Below are positions 8,289 through 16,806 of a DNA stretch of 34,573 nucleotides, in pieces; the first letter of the stretch is position 1, and each line of letters starts with the position of its first letter. The stretch is from GCA-001735895 sp964651385 (GTDB taxonomy: Bacteria; Pseudomonadota; Gammaproteobacteria; GCA-001735895). The notes under the pieces were generated by a model. It was not told where the DNA came from. It did not search any database and worked only from the letters and a program-made list of their open reading frames with translations. The stretch spans positions 1-34,573 of the forward strand of contig CAZYYM010000030.1 in assembly GCA_964651385.1 (NCBI GenBank). Direction: 5' to 3'. The position numbers and the translations under genes are program-made.

Positions 8289-9566
8289 ATGGCTAATAAT
8301 TTTGACAGTAACTTTACAAGACAGCTCGCACGAGTTTTCCTGGAAAAGTTCGATAGTTCGCGAGTGCTATCAAAAAACGTGAATACCCAGCTTCTAGCCG
8401 GGAAATTCAATCCTTCAACCGGTGATAATGTAGACTTTAAACGGCCTACTGATTACACCACTTACCGCAATGCAACGGGTGATTTAACGGCTTCCACAGC
8501 GAACGATATCATTGCAGGCAAGGCAACAGGAACGGTTCAGAATTACTTTACTGTTCACGTTGACTACAACGAGGCTGACGAAGCGATTAAGATGGATCAA
8601 CTCGATCAGCTTTTGGCTCCGATGGCAACCCGTATCGTAACTGATCTTGAAATCGACTACGCTGAATACATGATGAAGAACTCGGCGCTTTTAGCGGGTA
8701 CTTATGGAACAGCGGTAACGACCTGGGATCATGTAGCGGAAGCCGGTGCGGTTATGGCGGCCAATGGCGTCCCTCGTGATGGTGAATGGTGCTACGCGGT
8801 TAATCCGTATACCCAAACCAGTTTGGCGAGCAATCAACGCTCTCTCGGTGCTGGTGGTTCGGCGGGTAGTCTGGTTTCTGACTCTGTTCGAAATGCGACT
8901 ATTGCTGAAAACTTCGCCGGTATGCGGGTTATGACTGCTACCACACTGGGTAGTTATACCTCAGCGACTACGGGTGACCTGGTTGGTGCGATGAATGGTG
9001 CGCCTGACGTGACTTATGCCACGGCTAAAGACACTATGACGCAAACCCTCGCGGTCACTGGTTTCGGTACTTTTGCTGGTTCTATTCCTGCTGGTACGGT
9101 GGTTCAGGTCACAGGCGTTAATCGTTTGAACCTGTCTACTCGCAAGCCGGTAATCAATGGATCGGGTGCGAATGTTACCTGGACTGCTGTTGTCACGGCT
9201 GATAGTGCAAATTTTACTGCTGGTGCTGGTTCGTTGACAGTCTCAGGCCCGGCGGTGTTTGAGGCTACCGGAGCGTTCAATACTACTGATGTAGCTATCG
9301 GTGGTGCGAATGTCGTGACTATCTTGGGTGCCGATACGACTTTGTATCAGCCTAATTTGTTCTGGCACAAGCAAGCGTTCTCTATCGGTTCCGTACCGAT
9401 TAAGAAACTACATTCAACCGATACCATCGCGACCACAGAAGACGGGCTTCAATTCCGTTGCTCTAAGGGTGCTGATTGGACTAAAAATACCCAACAAGTC
9501 AGGATTGATTTCCGTCCTGCTTACGGTGTTATGAATCCTTTCTTCGCTGGTCAAGGTTGGGCATAA
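8289..9566 (+). CDS. Major coat protein, P22-like
   Basis: 425 residues, close to the 430 of P22 gp5. The N-terminus MANNFDSNFTRQLARVFLEK, the segment GDNVDFKRPTDY, HVDYNEADEAIKMDQLDQLL and the C-terminal QVRIDFRPAYGVMNPFFAGQ are typical of the P22 coat family (HK97 fold with an inserted domain). A Thr/Gly/Ala-rich stretch at about 225-350 corresponds to the inserted domain and following region. A strong terminator follows after 7 nt, so the scaffold-coat pair may form an especially abundant transcript. Confidence 0.93.
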   Translation: MANNFDSNFTRQLARVFLEKFDSSRVLSKNVNTQLLAGKFNPSTGDNVDFKRPTDYTTYRNATGDLTASTANDIIAGKATGTVQNYFTVHVDYNEADEAIKMDQLDQLLAPMATRIVTDLEIDYAEYMMKNSALLAGTYGTAVTTWDHVAEAGAVMAANGVPRDGEWCYAVNPYTQTSLASNQRSLGAGGSAGSLVSDSVRNATIAENFAGMRVMTATTLGSYTSATTGDLVGAMNGAPDVTYATAKDTMTQTLAVTGFGTFAGSIPAGTVVQVTGVNRLNLSTRKPVINGSGANVTWTAVVTADSANFTAGAGSLTVSGPAVFEATGAFNTTDVAIGGANVVTILGADTTLYQPNLFWHKQAFSIGSVPIKKLHSTDTIATTEDGLQFRCSKGADWTKNTQQVRIDFRPAYGVMNPFFAGQGWA

Positions 9567-9573
9567 CCTATAT

Positions 9574-9600
9574 GGGCGGGCTTCGGCCCGCCCGTTTTTT
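9574..9600 (+). terminator. Strong Rho-independent terminator after coat gene
   Basis: GGGCGGGC (9574-9581) pairs with GCCCGCCC (9586-9593) around a UUCG tetraloop, followed by G and six T. Eight G-C pairs plus a UUCG loop make this the most stable terminator in the window. Downstream tail genes then need read-through or antitermination. Confidence 0.9.
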
Positions 9601-9610
9601 GGAGATAATT

Positions 9611-9727
9611 ATGATCTGGACGAAACCAAACGGTAAGGACATAGAAACCAACGATGACGAAGCAACAGTTGAATATTGCAAGTCGTTAGGCTGGAAACAA
9701 AAGAAGGCGAAGAAGGCTAAGAAATGA
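9611..9727 (+). CDS. Small basic protein after coat gene, 38 aa
   Basis: Begins MIWTKPNGKDIETNDDEATV and ends in a run of lysines (KQKKAKKAKK). GGAG lies 7 nt before the ATG, and the TGA overlaps the next start (ATGA). A short N-terminal WTKPNG.DIE.ND module followed by a LGWK motif recurs in tiny proteins next to capsid genes of other phages; the function is unknown. A decoration or assembly helper is one possibility, inferred only from position. Confidence 0.65.
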   Translation: MIWTKPNGKDIETNDDEATVEYCKSLGWKQKKAKKAKK

Positions 9728-10170
9728 GTACAGGAACCGAAATAGTCGGTGATGCTTTAGCCCGGATCGGGGCGTCTTCTCCGGTCAAGCCTGCTAATCC
9801 TGAAACACTGGAAACAGCGCGGAAGACTTTAAACAGTTATATCGCGCAGTTGCAGGATGAGAACGTAGAATTTGGTGCGGTTCCTATCAAGGCTTTAGGT
9901 GATGAACTATCAGAACCTTTAGGCTTGACGGATATCATCAAAGACAACCTCGCTGTTCGGCTTATTCCACTCATTACCGGGACGCAGTTAAGCAATCAAT
10001 TGCGAGTCAATGCAAACATTGGCGGTGCGTATATGAAAAGACACTGGAGAACGACTGTTATTCCGGGTCAAGTCGTTAGAGATACCATGCCGAAAGGATC
10101 AGGTAACCGGCGCAATACTCGTATATTTGACGAGATATTCTTTAACAAGGGCGATACCCTTGGAAGTTGA
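9724..10170 (+). CDS. P22 gp4-like head completion / tail adaptor
   Basis: 148 residues against 166 in P22 gp4. The protein binds the portal ring, stabilises the packaged head and forms the adaptor for the next tail factor. Family features are the N-terminal helix GTEIVGDALARIG, ETARKTLNSYIAQLQDENV, and LGLTDIIKDNLAVRLIPLI. It lies in the P22 order, before gp10. P22 gp4 also has a muramidase activity; I cannot see a catalytic signature to claim that here. Confidence 0.85.
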   Translation: MSTGTEIVGDALARIGASSPVKPANPETLETARKTLNSYIAQLQDENVEFGAVPIKALGDELSEPLGLTDIIKDNLAVRLIPLITGTQLSNQLRVNANIGGAYMKRHWRTTVIPGQVVRDTMPKGSGNRRNTRIFDEIFFNKGDTLGS

Positions 10171-11506
10171 ATTACCAACAGGTTTGGAAGGGACTAACGA
10201 ACTTCCGTTTACCCGTAAAGCATTGAGAAATTGTTTTAATGCAAACGGACGTATTATTCAAAGACCTGGTTTGACGTTAATTGGCACAAATTCGAGAGTT
10301 GCCAGAGGTTCCTTTGAATGGAACGGTTCTTTATATGCGGTTGCTTCTCAAGACTTAATAAAGATAACCAATGTCACCACAGGCGCTTATTCGGTTATCG
10401 GCACTATTGCTGGAACGGCTAAAGTCGTTACGGCCATAGGATTTAACCATGCGGTCATAGTCGTTAAGGGTGGTGCTTTATATACTTTAAGTACTACCGA
10501 TGTTTTAACTGATATATCAGCTAACGCTAATATTGTCGCCAGCAATTCAGTCACGCATATTAACGGTCGGTTTGTCTATATTCCTTCTGATGGCAGTGTA
10601 GCTTTCTTCTCGGATGTCGGCGCAGCGGGAACGGTTCAGGCTTTATCATTCTTTGATGCCGAACAATTACCCGACAAGAACAACGAAGTATTTGAAATTA
10701 ACAATATTCTTTATATCGGTGGTACGGACTCGATACAGTCGTACATCGATCAAGGGCTTTCTCCGGTTCCGTTTATCCCCCAGACCGGCAGGGTGGTCAA
10801 CGGCATCATAGGCGGCTCTGTAGAGTACCAGGGGACGCGTTTATTCATCGGCCGGGAGAAGGGGCAGGACTTGGGAATATACGCTCTAGGGCCAGGTAAC
10901 GCGCCTAAGATCAGTAATGAATTTATCGATAACCTGCTGGCTACGTACACAGAGGCGGAGTTAGCCCAGGCCGTAGCAGGGCGCTATAAATATAACGGCT
11001 ACGATATTGCCGTTTTTTCATTGGGTAGAGACTCATTCGGATACTTTGCCGGTTATTGGCATGGCTTGGATACGTTGGTCAGTGGTTCGAATACGCCTTG
11101 GCAGGTCGGGCATATTCAGGAATTTGAGTTGAATTACTACTCTTTTTACGCGGGTAATTTCAGTAAGCTGGACGCGGTAAATAAAGACTCCGGGAACTCA
11201 TTTGTGCGGGTTATCGATGGTGGCTTTGAGTCGGATAAGTCTTTTGCGGTTCAGAGTTTGGAATATCATATATCTCAAGGCTATAACGCTACTATCGGAT
11301 CGGTATCTTTACAAATGTCGGATGATAATGTTTTGTATTCGCCGCCATTTCATCGCAACACGGGGACCATCGGTAACTACATGACCGAGCTGGAATGGAA
11401 TTATCCCGGAGGTCTGGGACTTTACGATCGGTTCATGGGTTATCGTCTTTCAACCGGTGAAGATATCAACTTCTCCGGCACTAAATTATATATTAATTCA
11501 CGATGA
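10160..11506 (+). CDS. P22 gp10-like tail stabilisation protein
   Basis: About 448 residues (P22 gp10 is 472). It builds the hexameric tail hub beneath gp4 to which spikes and needle attach. The chain has a beta-propeller-like series (GSFEWNGSLYAVASQDLIKI, FNHAVIVVKGGALYTLS, GRFVYIPSDGSVAFFSD, NNILYIGGTDSIQSYID), as in this family. No ATG is available. TTG 10160 has AAGG about 9 nt upstream and an 11-bp overlap with gp4, so I prefer it to TTG 10127, which would add 11 residues but lacks a ribosome site. Confidence 0.87.
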   Translation: MEVELPTGLEGTNELPFTRKALRNCFNANGRIIQRPGLTLIGTNSRVARGSFEWNGSLYAVASQDLIKITNVTTGAYSVIGTIAGTAKVVTAIGFNHAVIVVKGGALYTLSTTDVLTDISANANIVASNSVTHINGRFVYIPSDGSVAFFSDVGAAGTVQALSFFDAEQLPDKNNEVFEINNILYIGGTDSIQSYIDQGLSPVPFIPQTGRVVNGIIGGSVEYQGTRLFIGREKGQDLGIYALGPGNAPKISNEFIDNLLATYTEAELAQAVAGRYKYNGYDIAVFSLGRDSFGYFAGYWHGLDTLVSGSNTPWQVGHIQEFELNYYSFYAGNFSKLDAVNKDSGNSFVRVIDGGFESDKSFAVQSLEYHISQGYNATIGSVSLQMSDDNVLYSPPFHRNTGTIGNYMTELEWNYPGGLGLYDRFMGYRLSTGEDINFSGTKLYINSR

Positions 11507-11775
11507 GCAATAAGCCGATAATAGACGTACCAGCCATTGGTCAGGTGGTTATAGAAGAAGGCAAATTGTCTCAACAGATACAGTCTTTATTCGGGTCAAT
11601 TGAGTTGGCTTTGAATACGGGCAAATTAAACGAATACACGGTGGCCACGGTGCCGACTGCTTCAAAGTGTACCGGCTGTTTAATAGCGGTGACAGACGAG
11701 GTAGGCGGATATACAACCGCCTTTTCTGATGGTACGAACTGGCGGCGAAGCCAGGATCGAGTAATTATTTCATAG
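11503..11775 (+). CDS. Small tail protein with FSDGTNWRR motif, 90 aa
   Basis: ATGA overlap with the gp10-like gene. The C-terminal half (ATVPTASKCTGCLIAVTDEV followed by TAFSDGTNWRRSQDRVIIS) is a motif common at the ends of small phage tail proteins and fibre domains. It occupies the P22 position of the tail needle gene 26, but it is far shorter than gp26 (233 aa) and has no coiled coil, so it is not an obvious needle. Probably a virion component; the exact role is unknown. Confidence 0.7.
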   Translation: MSNKPIIDVPAIGQVVIEEGKLSQQIQSLFGSIELALNTGKLNEYTVATVPTASKCTGCLIAVTDEVGGYTTAFSDGTNWRRSQDRVIIS

Positions 11776-11782
11776 GTGTAAA

Positions 11783-12460
11783 ATGAGTGTTCTTTCGAGT
11801 TTTATCAAAGGTGTTACGGGTCAATCAGGCGCAGATGCGGCCAGTCATGCTGGTCAATTGCAGTCCGATGCTATCCGTGAGTCCGCACAGCTTAACGCTG
11901 AGTCACAAGCGGAAATTCGGAAGTTAATCGAGCAACAGCTTGGAATTACTCAGCAGAACTTCGCGCCTTTCCTTCAGTCTGGGCAGAATGCTTTGTCCGG
12001 TTTAACCCAATCATCAACATTAGGCGGGATGGATAACACCATTTCCCAAATATTAGGAGGTGATCATTTCCAATCACTGATTGGCGAGCGGCAAAGAGCA
12101 TTACAGGGCCAGCTTTCAGCCGGTGGTTTAACCCGTTCGGGTACGGCTTTGGAGTCAGCATCGGCACTACCGACAGACTTGGCCTTTCAGCTTGAAAACC
12201 AGCTATTCGGTCGGCAGAACAATTTAGCTCAGACCGGGCTCAATGCGGCAGCACAAACAGGTAGTCAGGAGTCAGGACTACTACAGGGCATTATCAACGC
12301 GATCACACAGGGAACTATGGCACAGGGTCAGGGTATAACGGGATCGGCTAATGCAACGGCTTCCGGACTTTTAGGCGGCGCTCAGTCACAGGCTTCGGGT
12401 ATTCAGAATCTACTCAATCTCGGTGGTACTCTGGGAAGTGCTGCTATATTAAGGAAATAA
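11783..12460 (+). CDS. DNA ejection protein, gp7-like
   Basis: 225 residues, rich in Gln, Ala, Ser and Gly, predicted largely helical with few charges. The motif FAPFLQSGQNALSGL and the segments QRALQGQLSAGGLTRSGTA and QASGIQNLLNLGG match the P22 gp7 / 'DNA transfer protein' group, which is ejected with the genome to help DNA cross the envelope. First of three ejection-type genes in a row, as in P22 (7, 20, 16). The start ATG has only a modest upstream AGG. Confidence 0.82.
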   Translation: MSVLSSFIKGVTGQSGADAASHAGQLQSDAIRESAQLNAESQAEIRKLIEQQLGITQQNFAPFLQSGQNALSGLTQSSTLGGMDNTISQILGGDHFQSLIGERQRALQGQLSAGGLTRSGTALESASALPTDLAFQLENQLFGRQNNLAQTGLNAAAQTGSQESGLLQGIINAITQGTMAQGQGITGSANATASGLLGGAQSQASGIQNLLNLGGTLGSAAILRK

Positions 12461-12461
12461 C

Positions 12462-13703
12462 ATGCCATTAGTAGACACCAACATAGTAACGGCTCCCGGT
12501 GGTTCACTGGTTGCCAGTCTCCAACAAGCTTTAAACCCGGTCAAAGCTGCGCTATTTAAGAAAGCGGAGAACGACCGGGAAGACTCGCGACTAGCACAGG
12601 TCAAACAGATAACAGACCAGAAGAACCGAGCGGCGGGAATGTTTACGCAATTAAGCCGTATTGTTGGTATGTCAGATCCCCGTAAACAAAGAGCCGAGCT
12701 TGCAAAGTTAGGCAGTGCGGAGATACAAGCCGGTCGTGATGGTAGCGTATTTATCGAGGCTTTGAACGCCGATACTCCCACACAACTTGGACTTAATATT
12801 GTCCGCGCAGCAACCGCAATGGGCAATAAAGCCGGTTTGTTTGGTGAAGTGTTGAAGGCGAATAACCCGCAACCATTATCGAAGAAAGGCAAAGAGCAAT
12901 CAGACGTTAGTAAAGGCTTTTTAACTCAAGATCAGGCTGATAAAACAAAAGAAGGTTTAGCTAGCGCAATATCTGAATTTTTAGAGGGCGGTGGAACCCG
13001 AAAGGTATTGCCAAATGGCAAGGAAGAAGTAACCAATAGGTTTGGTGAAGTTGTCACAGGTCAGGCCGCTGTTGATGTTATTGATCGGTCAGCAAAAATA
13101 AAAGCGGATCGGGAAAAGGCAACTCAGGATTTGAGAGTTGAAACCGAAAGAAGCATACAACAAGTAAAAAATGCCGAATCCACATCAAAATCCGCATTTG
13201 AAACTGTAGATAAGCTCAGACAACATATAACTAATTTAGAGAAAGTTATTCCGCTTGTCGGCGAAGGGGCAAACACAGGCCCGATAACTGATTTATTTCC
13301 AAGTATTAAAGCCGCAACAATAAAATTAAAACAACTACAAAAAAGACTGGGGCTGGATGTCGTTGGAGCCGCTAAATTCGGTGCATTATCAGCGGGTGAG
13401 TTAGATTTGGCGCTATCGGTAGCATTGCCAACAAATTTACAGGGTGATGATTTAATAGACTGGACAAATGACGCTATAGCCGCAAAGCGTAAATTAGCAA
13501 CATATTTTGAAGACCAGGCAATATTCCTCAGTAATGGCGGCACACAAGCTGGATGGTTGGAAAAACAACGTACCGATTTGTCCAGCCTATTATCCAGAGC
13601 TAACGCGACTGAACAAGACATCAGGCAAACCATGAAAGACAACAACATGTCCCGCCCACAGGTATTGGAAGAATTAAAAAGGAGGTTCCCAAGTGGCTCG
13701 TAA
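12462..13703 (+). CDS. Putative ejection / internal virion protein
   Basis: 413 residues, starting directly after the gp7-like gene. It is mainly helical and charged, with a coiled-coil-like central region (about 200-260) and a conserved-looking C-terminal module: GLDVVGAAKFGALSAGELDL, TNLQGDDLIDWTNDAIAAKR, then FLSNGGTQAGW. Similar modules occur in the second ejection protein of P22-like phages. It sits in the gp20 position; the function is inferred from order and composition, with no catalytic motif seen. Confidence 0.75.
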   Translation: MPLVDTNIVTAPGGSLVASLQQALNPVKAALFKKAENDREDSRLAQVKQITDQKNRAAGMFTQLSRIVGMSDPRKQRAELAKLGSAEIQAGRDGSVFIEALNADTPTQLGLNIVRAATAMGNKAGLFGEVLKANNPQPLSKKGKEQSDVSKGFLTQDQADKTKEGLASAISEFLEGGGTRKVLPNGKEEVTNRFGEVVTGQAAVDVIDRSAKIKADREKATQDLRVETERSIQQVKNAESTSKSAFETVDKLRQHITNLEKVIPLVGEGANTGPITDLFPSIKAATIKLKQLQKRLGLDVVGAAKFGALSAGELDLALSVALPTNLQGDDLIDWTNDAIAAKRKLATYFEDQAIFLSNGGTQAGWLEKQRTDLSSLLSRANATEQDIRQTMKDNNMSRPQVLEELKRRFPSGS

Positions 13704-15159
13704 TTTATTCGCTGATGACCCTATTGTAGAACAACCGGCTGGCAATAATCTTTTTTCAGACCAACCAGCACCACAAACCCAAGGCGAAAAGTTCATCCCG
13801 CAGGTGTTCGAACATAACAAACAGGAGCCAACAACAGGAGATTTTGTAGAAGGTTCGGTACAGTCAGCGTTAAAAGGCGCAACACTTGGATTTAATGATG
13901 AAATCCAATCATTTATCGCGGCGGCGGTAGCATCGCCTTTTATTTCCGACAAAACATTTAGTGCTTTAATGGTCGATGCGCGTAATTCATTCAGGGAAGA
14001 TCACGCTAAATTCAAAGAAGCTAACCCAGGTACGGCTATGGGTTTAGAACTTGCCGGTGGACTCGCTACGGGTGGTGCAGGTCTAGCCAGGTCAGCGGGT
14101 GTTAATACTTTAAAGCAGGCAATCACTCATGGCGTTACATCCGGCGCTAAAATTGGTACGGCAGTAGGAGTCGGCAATGCTGATCAAGAAAATTTCTTTT
14201 CTCAAGGTACTGTAGAAGAAGGATTTCAAGGTACATTAACTGGATCATTATTCGGCGGATCATTCCCGGTATTTGCAAAAGCAGTCGTTCAGTCAGGGAA
14301 GTTAATACCCAAAGAGTTACCCGCTAAAATGCTCGAATCTGCGCTTAAATTCAAACCATCTTTAGGTCAGAAAGAGCGCAAAAGAGCCACAGAGACAGCC
14401 CTAAGTGAAGGTATTATGCCGACTGTTCGGGGATTGGAGAAAATAGCTCAGAAAATTACAAAACTAGACGCTGGTTTAAATAAAATAATTGACGATGCGA
14501 CTTCAAGTGGCTTGTTAATACCAAAGAAAGCATTATTCACAGAGTTGAAACAATTAAGGCGTGATTTAGGTGGTGCTAAATTAGATGCCGCTGGCGACTT
14601 GGCAAGAATTGATAAAGTGGCGAAGGCTTTTGATGAACAATTAAAAAGTATAAATAAATCAAAACTTACTCCGAGAGAGGCTCAGGATTTAAAAAGGTCG
14701 GCATATCAGAGAATTAAATTTGATGTGAGTCAGACCAGTGCTAACTTTGCGGAAACCGAAGCTAAAAAAAGTATTGTCAGGTCTTCGCGTAAATCACTTG
14801 AATCCATTGATGACAATGTTAAGGAAATAAATAGGAGAGAAGGGAATCTATTGCAACTAGGTGAGGAACTGGAAAGCGTAGTAGGCAGACTTGATAATAG
14901 AAACTTTATAAGCCTGGATACGGCGGCGAAGATCGGCGCAGGTGCGGCTACAGGCTCTCCAGTTGGTTCTGCTGTAGGTACAACTGCGGCTGTTGTGGGC
15001 AATCCCAGAGTTAAAGCCAAAACAGCTTTAATACTTCATAACTTACAAAAAGCAGCAGAAGTATCGAAGAACTCAAACTTGTCGGGTGGTGCTTTGACGG
15101 TAATATCAGAGCTAACGAATAATATTGAAGATTTATTACAATCGCAATTAGATAATTAA
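13693..15159 (+). CDS. Putative ejection protein, gp16 position
   Basis: 488 residues. The GTG start at 13693 has GGAGG at 13681-13685 and overlaps the previous gene by 11 bp. The N-terminus has two NLF[AS]D motifs (residues 4-8 and 19-23), then a Gly/Ala-rich, potentially membrane-active stretch at 110-175 (MGLELAGGLATGGAGLA), a helical middle, and another Gly/Ala patch near 413-432. Such amphipathic Gly/Ala segments suit a protein that inserts into the host envelope during ejection. It occupies the P22 gene 16 position just before the spikes. Confidence 0.75.
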   Translation: MARNLFADDPIVEQPAGNNLFSDQPAPQTQGEKFIPQVFEHNKQEPTTGDFVEGSVQSALKGATLGFNDEIQSFIAAAVASPFISDKTFSALMVDARNSFREDHAKFKEANPGTAMGLELAGGLATGGAGLARSAGVNTLKQAITHGVTSGAKIGTAVGVGNADQENFFSQGTVEEGFQGTLTGSLFGGSFPVFAKAVVQSGKLIPKELPAKMLESALKFKPSLGQKERKRATETALSEGIMPTVRGLEKIAQKITKLDAGLNKIIDDATSSGLLIPKKALFTELKQLRRDLGGAKLDAAGDLARIDKVAKAFDEQLKSINKSKLTPREAQDLKRSAYQRIKFDVSQTSANFAETEAKKSIVRSSRKSLESIDDNVKEINRREGNLLQLGEELESVVGRLDNRNFISLDTAAKIGAGAATGSPVGSAVGTTAAVVGNPRVKAKTALILHNLQKAAEVSKNSNLSGGALTVISELTNNIEDLLQSQLDN

Positions 15160-15296
15160 CTCTTTTTCTTATAGTAATCTATTATTCTTTTTTCTTGTTC
15201 GGGCGTGTTTTCTTTACCGTCACCAAGGCAAGCTAACCAGTCAATTAGTATATATACAGCTAGTCCAGCAAAAAACAAAAGTATGAAAGTTCCCAT
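15156..15296 (-). CDS. Tiny membrane protein, antisense, 46 aa
   Basis: Encoded leftward: MGTFILLFFAGLAVYILIDW, then a charged tail rich in Lys and Glu. AGAGG lies about 7-8 nt before the ATG, a strong ribosome site. One membrane span (residues 3-18) would leave a short cytoplasmic tail with two cysteines-free, Lys-rich turns; a single Cys is at about 22. The stop overlaps the stop of the upstream ejection gene. In P22 the antisense immI region lies in this same place, between gene 16 and the tailspike. A lysogenic membrane protein is possible; the function is unknown. Confidence 0.55.
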   Translation of the reverse strand: MGTFILLFFAGLAVYILIDWLACLGDGKENTPEQEKRIIDYYKKKS

Positions 15297-15368
15297 TTAA
15301 TTATCCTCTAAAGATATAAACGATTCCCACATCGGCGCAGTTTAACACAACATTATGAATAATTTAAT

Positions 15369-16592
15369 ATGAGCCAGTTATTTGACGAAGCAATCCAGTT
15401 CACGGATGAAACCACAGGACAATTACTTATCGGTGGGTTTTTATATATCGGAGTCGCTGGACTGGATGCCAAGCTAAACCCAAAGACCATCTATCCAGAT
15501 CGGGAATTACAGGGTACTCCCCTGGCTAATCCTCAAGTTATCGGGTCTGATGGTCGAGCAACCAATAAGATTTGGCTGTCTGGGACTTACTCCTTCAAAG
15601 TCGAAGATTCGGCCAATGTCCAGAAATATAGCGAGATACAGAACGGCTTTGAAGAACAGGTCGGCAATACCAAGCTAATCAACGCATTGGGTATTAATGA
15701 TGTAACCGTCACAGGCTCTCCCACGGTCACCACACTGGTCGATCAGCAAACCTATATCTACACACAGCCAGCCGATAATACCGGCGCTATGACGCTTAAA
15801 ATAGACACTCTGTTAGCTAAATCGATCAGGAAGGGACATGACCAGGTGATGGCGGCCGGTGATATCAAAGCCAGCCAGAAAATAGTTGTTGTTTATAACT
15901 TAACCGATGACTGGTTTGAAATTCAGTCGAATGTATTATCGTCTGTTTTCAGTGGTGGTCTTACTGTAGGCGATAGCGTTTCCGTAGATGGTGTTATAGA
16001 TTCGACTTCTGGAATAACAGGGTCTATTCATACGGATGGTGGTATAGGTGTATCTAAGAACGCTGTAGTATTGGGTGATATAGTTCTACCAGAAAAAGCC
16101 GATCATTCAAGTACACCATCAGCGGGGAATGGTTATCTTTGGGTTAAAAATGATACACCTAATTCATTGGTATATACCGATGATGCTGGAACCGACAGGT
16201 TTTTAATAAACAGGGTTAATATATCTCCACCATCTACACCAGATATAAACGATGTAGGTACTGCGGTTGTAAATTGGACAACCGCTAATATTGCTTCATT
16301 GAACGGCACTGGTGCAAAAACAGCGATAATAAGATTTTACAGTAGCGTTTCTGACGATCTAGCGCAACAAAATTTATTTTTTAATGATTCTGGACTAACT
16401 GGTGTACCTGCTAATTCTAGTCAATACAGGGTATCAACCATATCATCACAATCAGCAACATCATCGGCGAGGGACTCAGGTGAATTTACAGTGCCATTGG
16501 ACTCAAATCAAGATTTCCAATATGCGATATGGCGGAGCGGTTTAACTGCTAGTGGAGTTATTCAAATCCGTGTTGTCGGTTATTACTTATGA
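15369..16592 (+). CDS. Tail fibre / spike protein 1
   Basis: 407 residues. The first about 95 form an N-terminal attachment domain (DETTGQLLIGGFLYIG, GRATNKIWLSGTYSFKVEDS) closely similar to the start of the next spike. The middle carries a VTVTGSPTVTTLVDQQTYIY motif and GYLWVKNDTPNSLVYTDDAG, both common in phage fibre shafts. The C-terminal about 120 residues are Ser/Thr/Gly-rich beta structure, likely the tip that contacts the host. No enzymatic motif is visible. Position after the ejection genes equals P22 gene 9. There is no clear Shine-Dalgarno before the ATG. Confidence 0.8.
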   Translation: MSQLFDEAIQFTDETTGQLLIGGFLYIGVAGLDAKLNPKTIYPDRELQGTPLANPQVIGSDGRATNKIWLSGTYSFKVEDSANVQKYSEIQNGFEEQVGNTKLINALGINDVTVTGSPTVTTLVDQQTYIYTQPADNTGAMTLKIDTLLAKSIRKGHDQVMAAGDIKASQKIVVVYNLTDDWFEIQSNVLSSVFSGGLTVGDSVSVDGVIDSTSGITGSIHTDGGIGVSKNAVVLGDIVLPEKADHSSTPSAGNGYLWVKNDTPNSLVYTDDAGTDRFLINRVNISPPSTPDINDVGTAVVNWTTANIASLNGTGAKTAIIRFYSSVSDDLAQQNLFFNDSGLTGVPANSSQYRVSTISSQSATSSARDSGEFTVPLDSNQDFQYAIWRSGLTASGVIQIRVVGYYL

Positions 16593-16647
16593 ATAATACA
16601 ATAAGAATAGAATCAAATTTAATGTACTGTGGTTTCACAACAGACTA

Positions 16648-16806
16648 ATGCGCTACCTATTCATACTTTTATTAACCGGTTGCGTAGAAACTGTAGAAGT
16701 CCCGGTTCAACTAAACCCTTTTGTCTGTTTTGATGGTTTTCAATGGGACTTAAACGGTTCTGAAATAGTAAACGAGAACGGTGAGCAATTAACATGCCAA
16801 GTTTGA
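16648..16806 (+). CDS. Small candidate lipoprotein between two spike genes, 52 aa
   Basis: The protein starts MRYLFILLLTGC: a very short signal with a lipobox LTGC, so Cys12 would be lipidated, leaving a 41-residue mature part with Cys27 and Cys51-proximal Cys50, a possible disulphide pair. It is linked to spike 1 through a 19-codon reading frame (16589-16648) that overlaps by ATGA and TAATG, and its own end overlaps spike 2 by 13 bp. Small lipoproteins next to receptor-binding genes (T5 Llp, phi80/N15 Cor) block the receptor and exclude other phages; that role here is inference from position and architecture. Confidence 0.55.
   Translation: MRYLFILLLTGCVETVEVPVQLNPFVCFDGFQWDLNGSEIVNENGEQLTCQV

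Noticed and set aside
15369..15372. Leaderless start for spike 1 as at cro and the macrodomain gene
   Set aside because: The AT-rich upstream sequence has -10-like strings but none at a convincing distance with a -35 or TGn.
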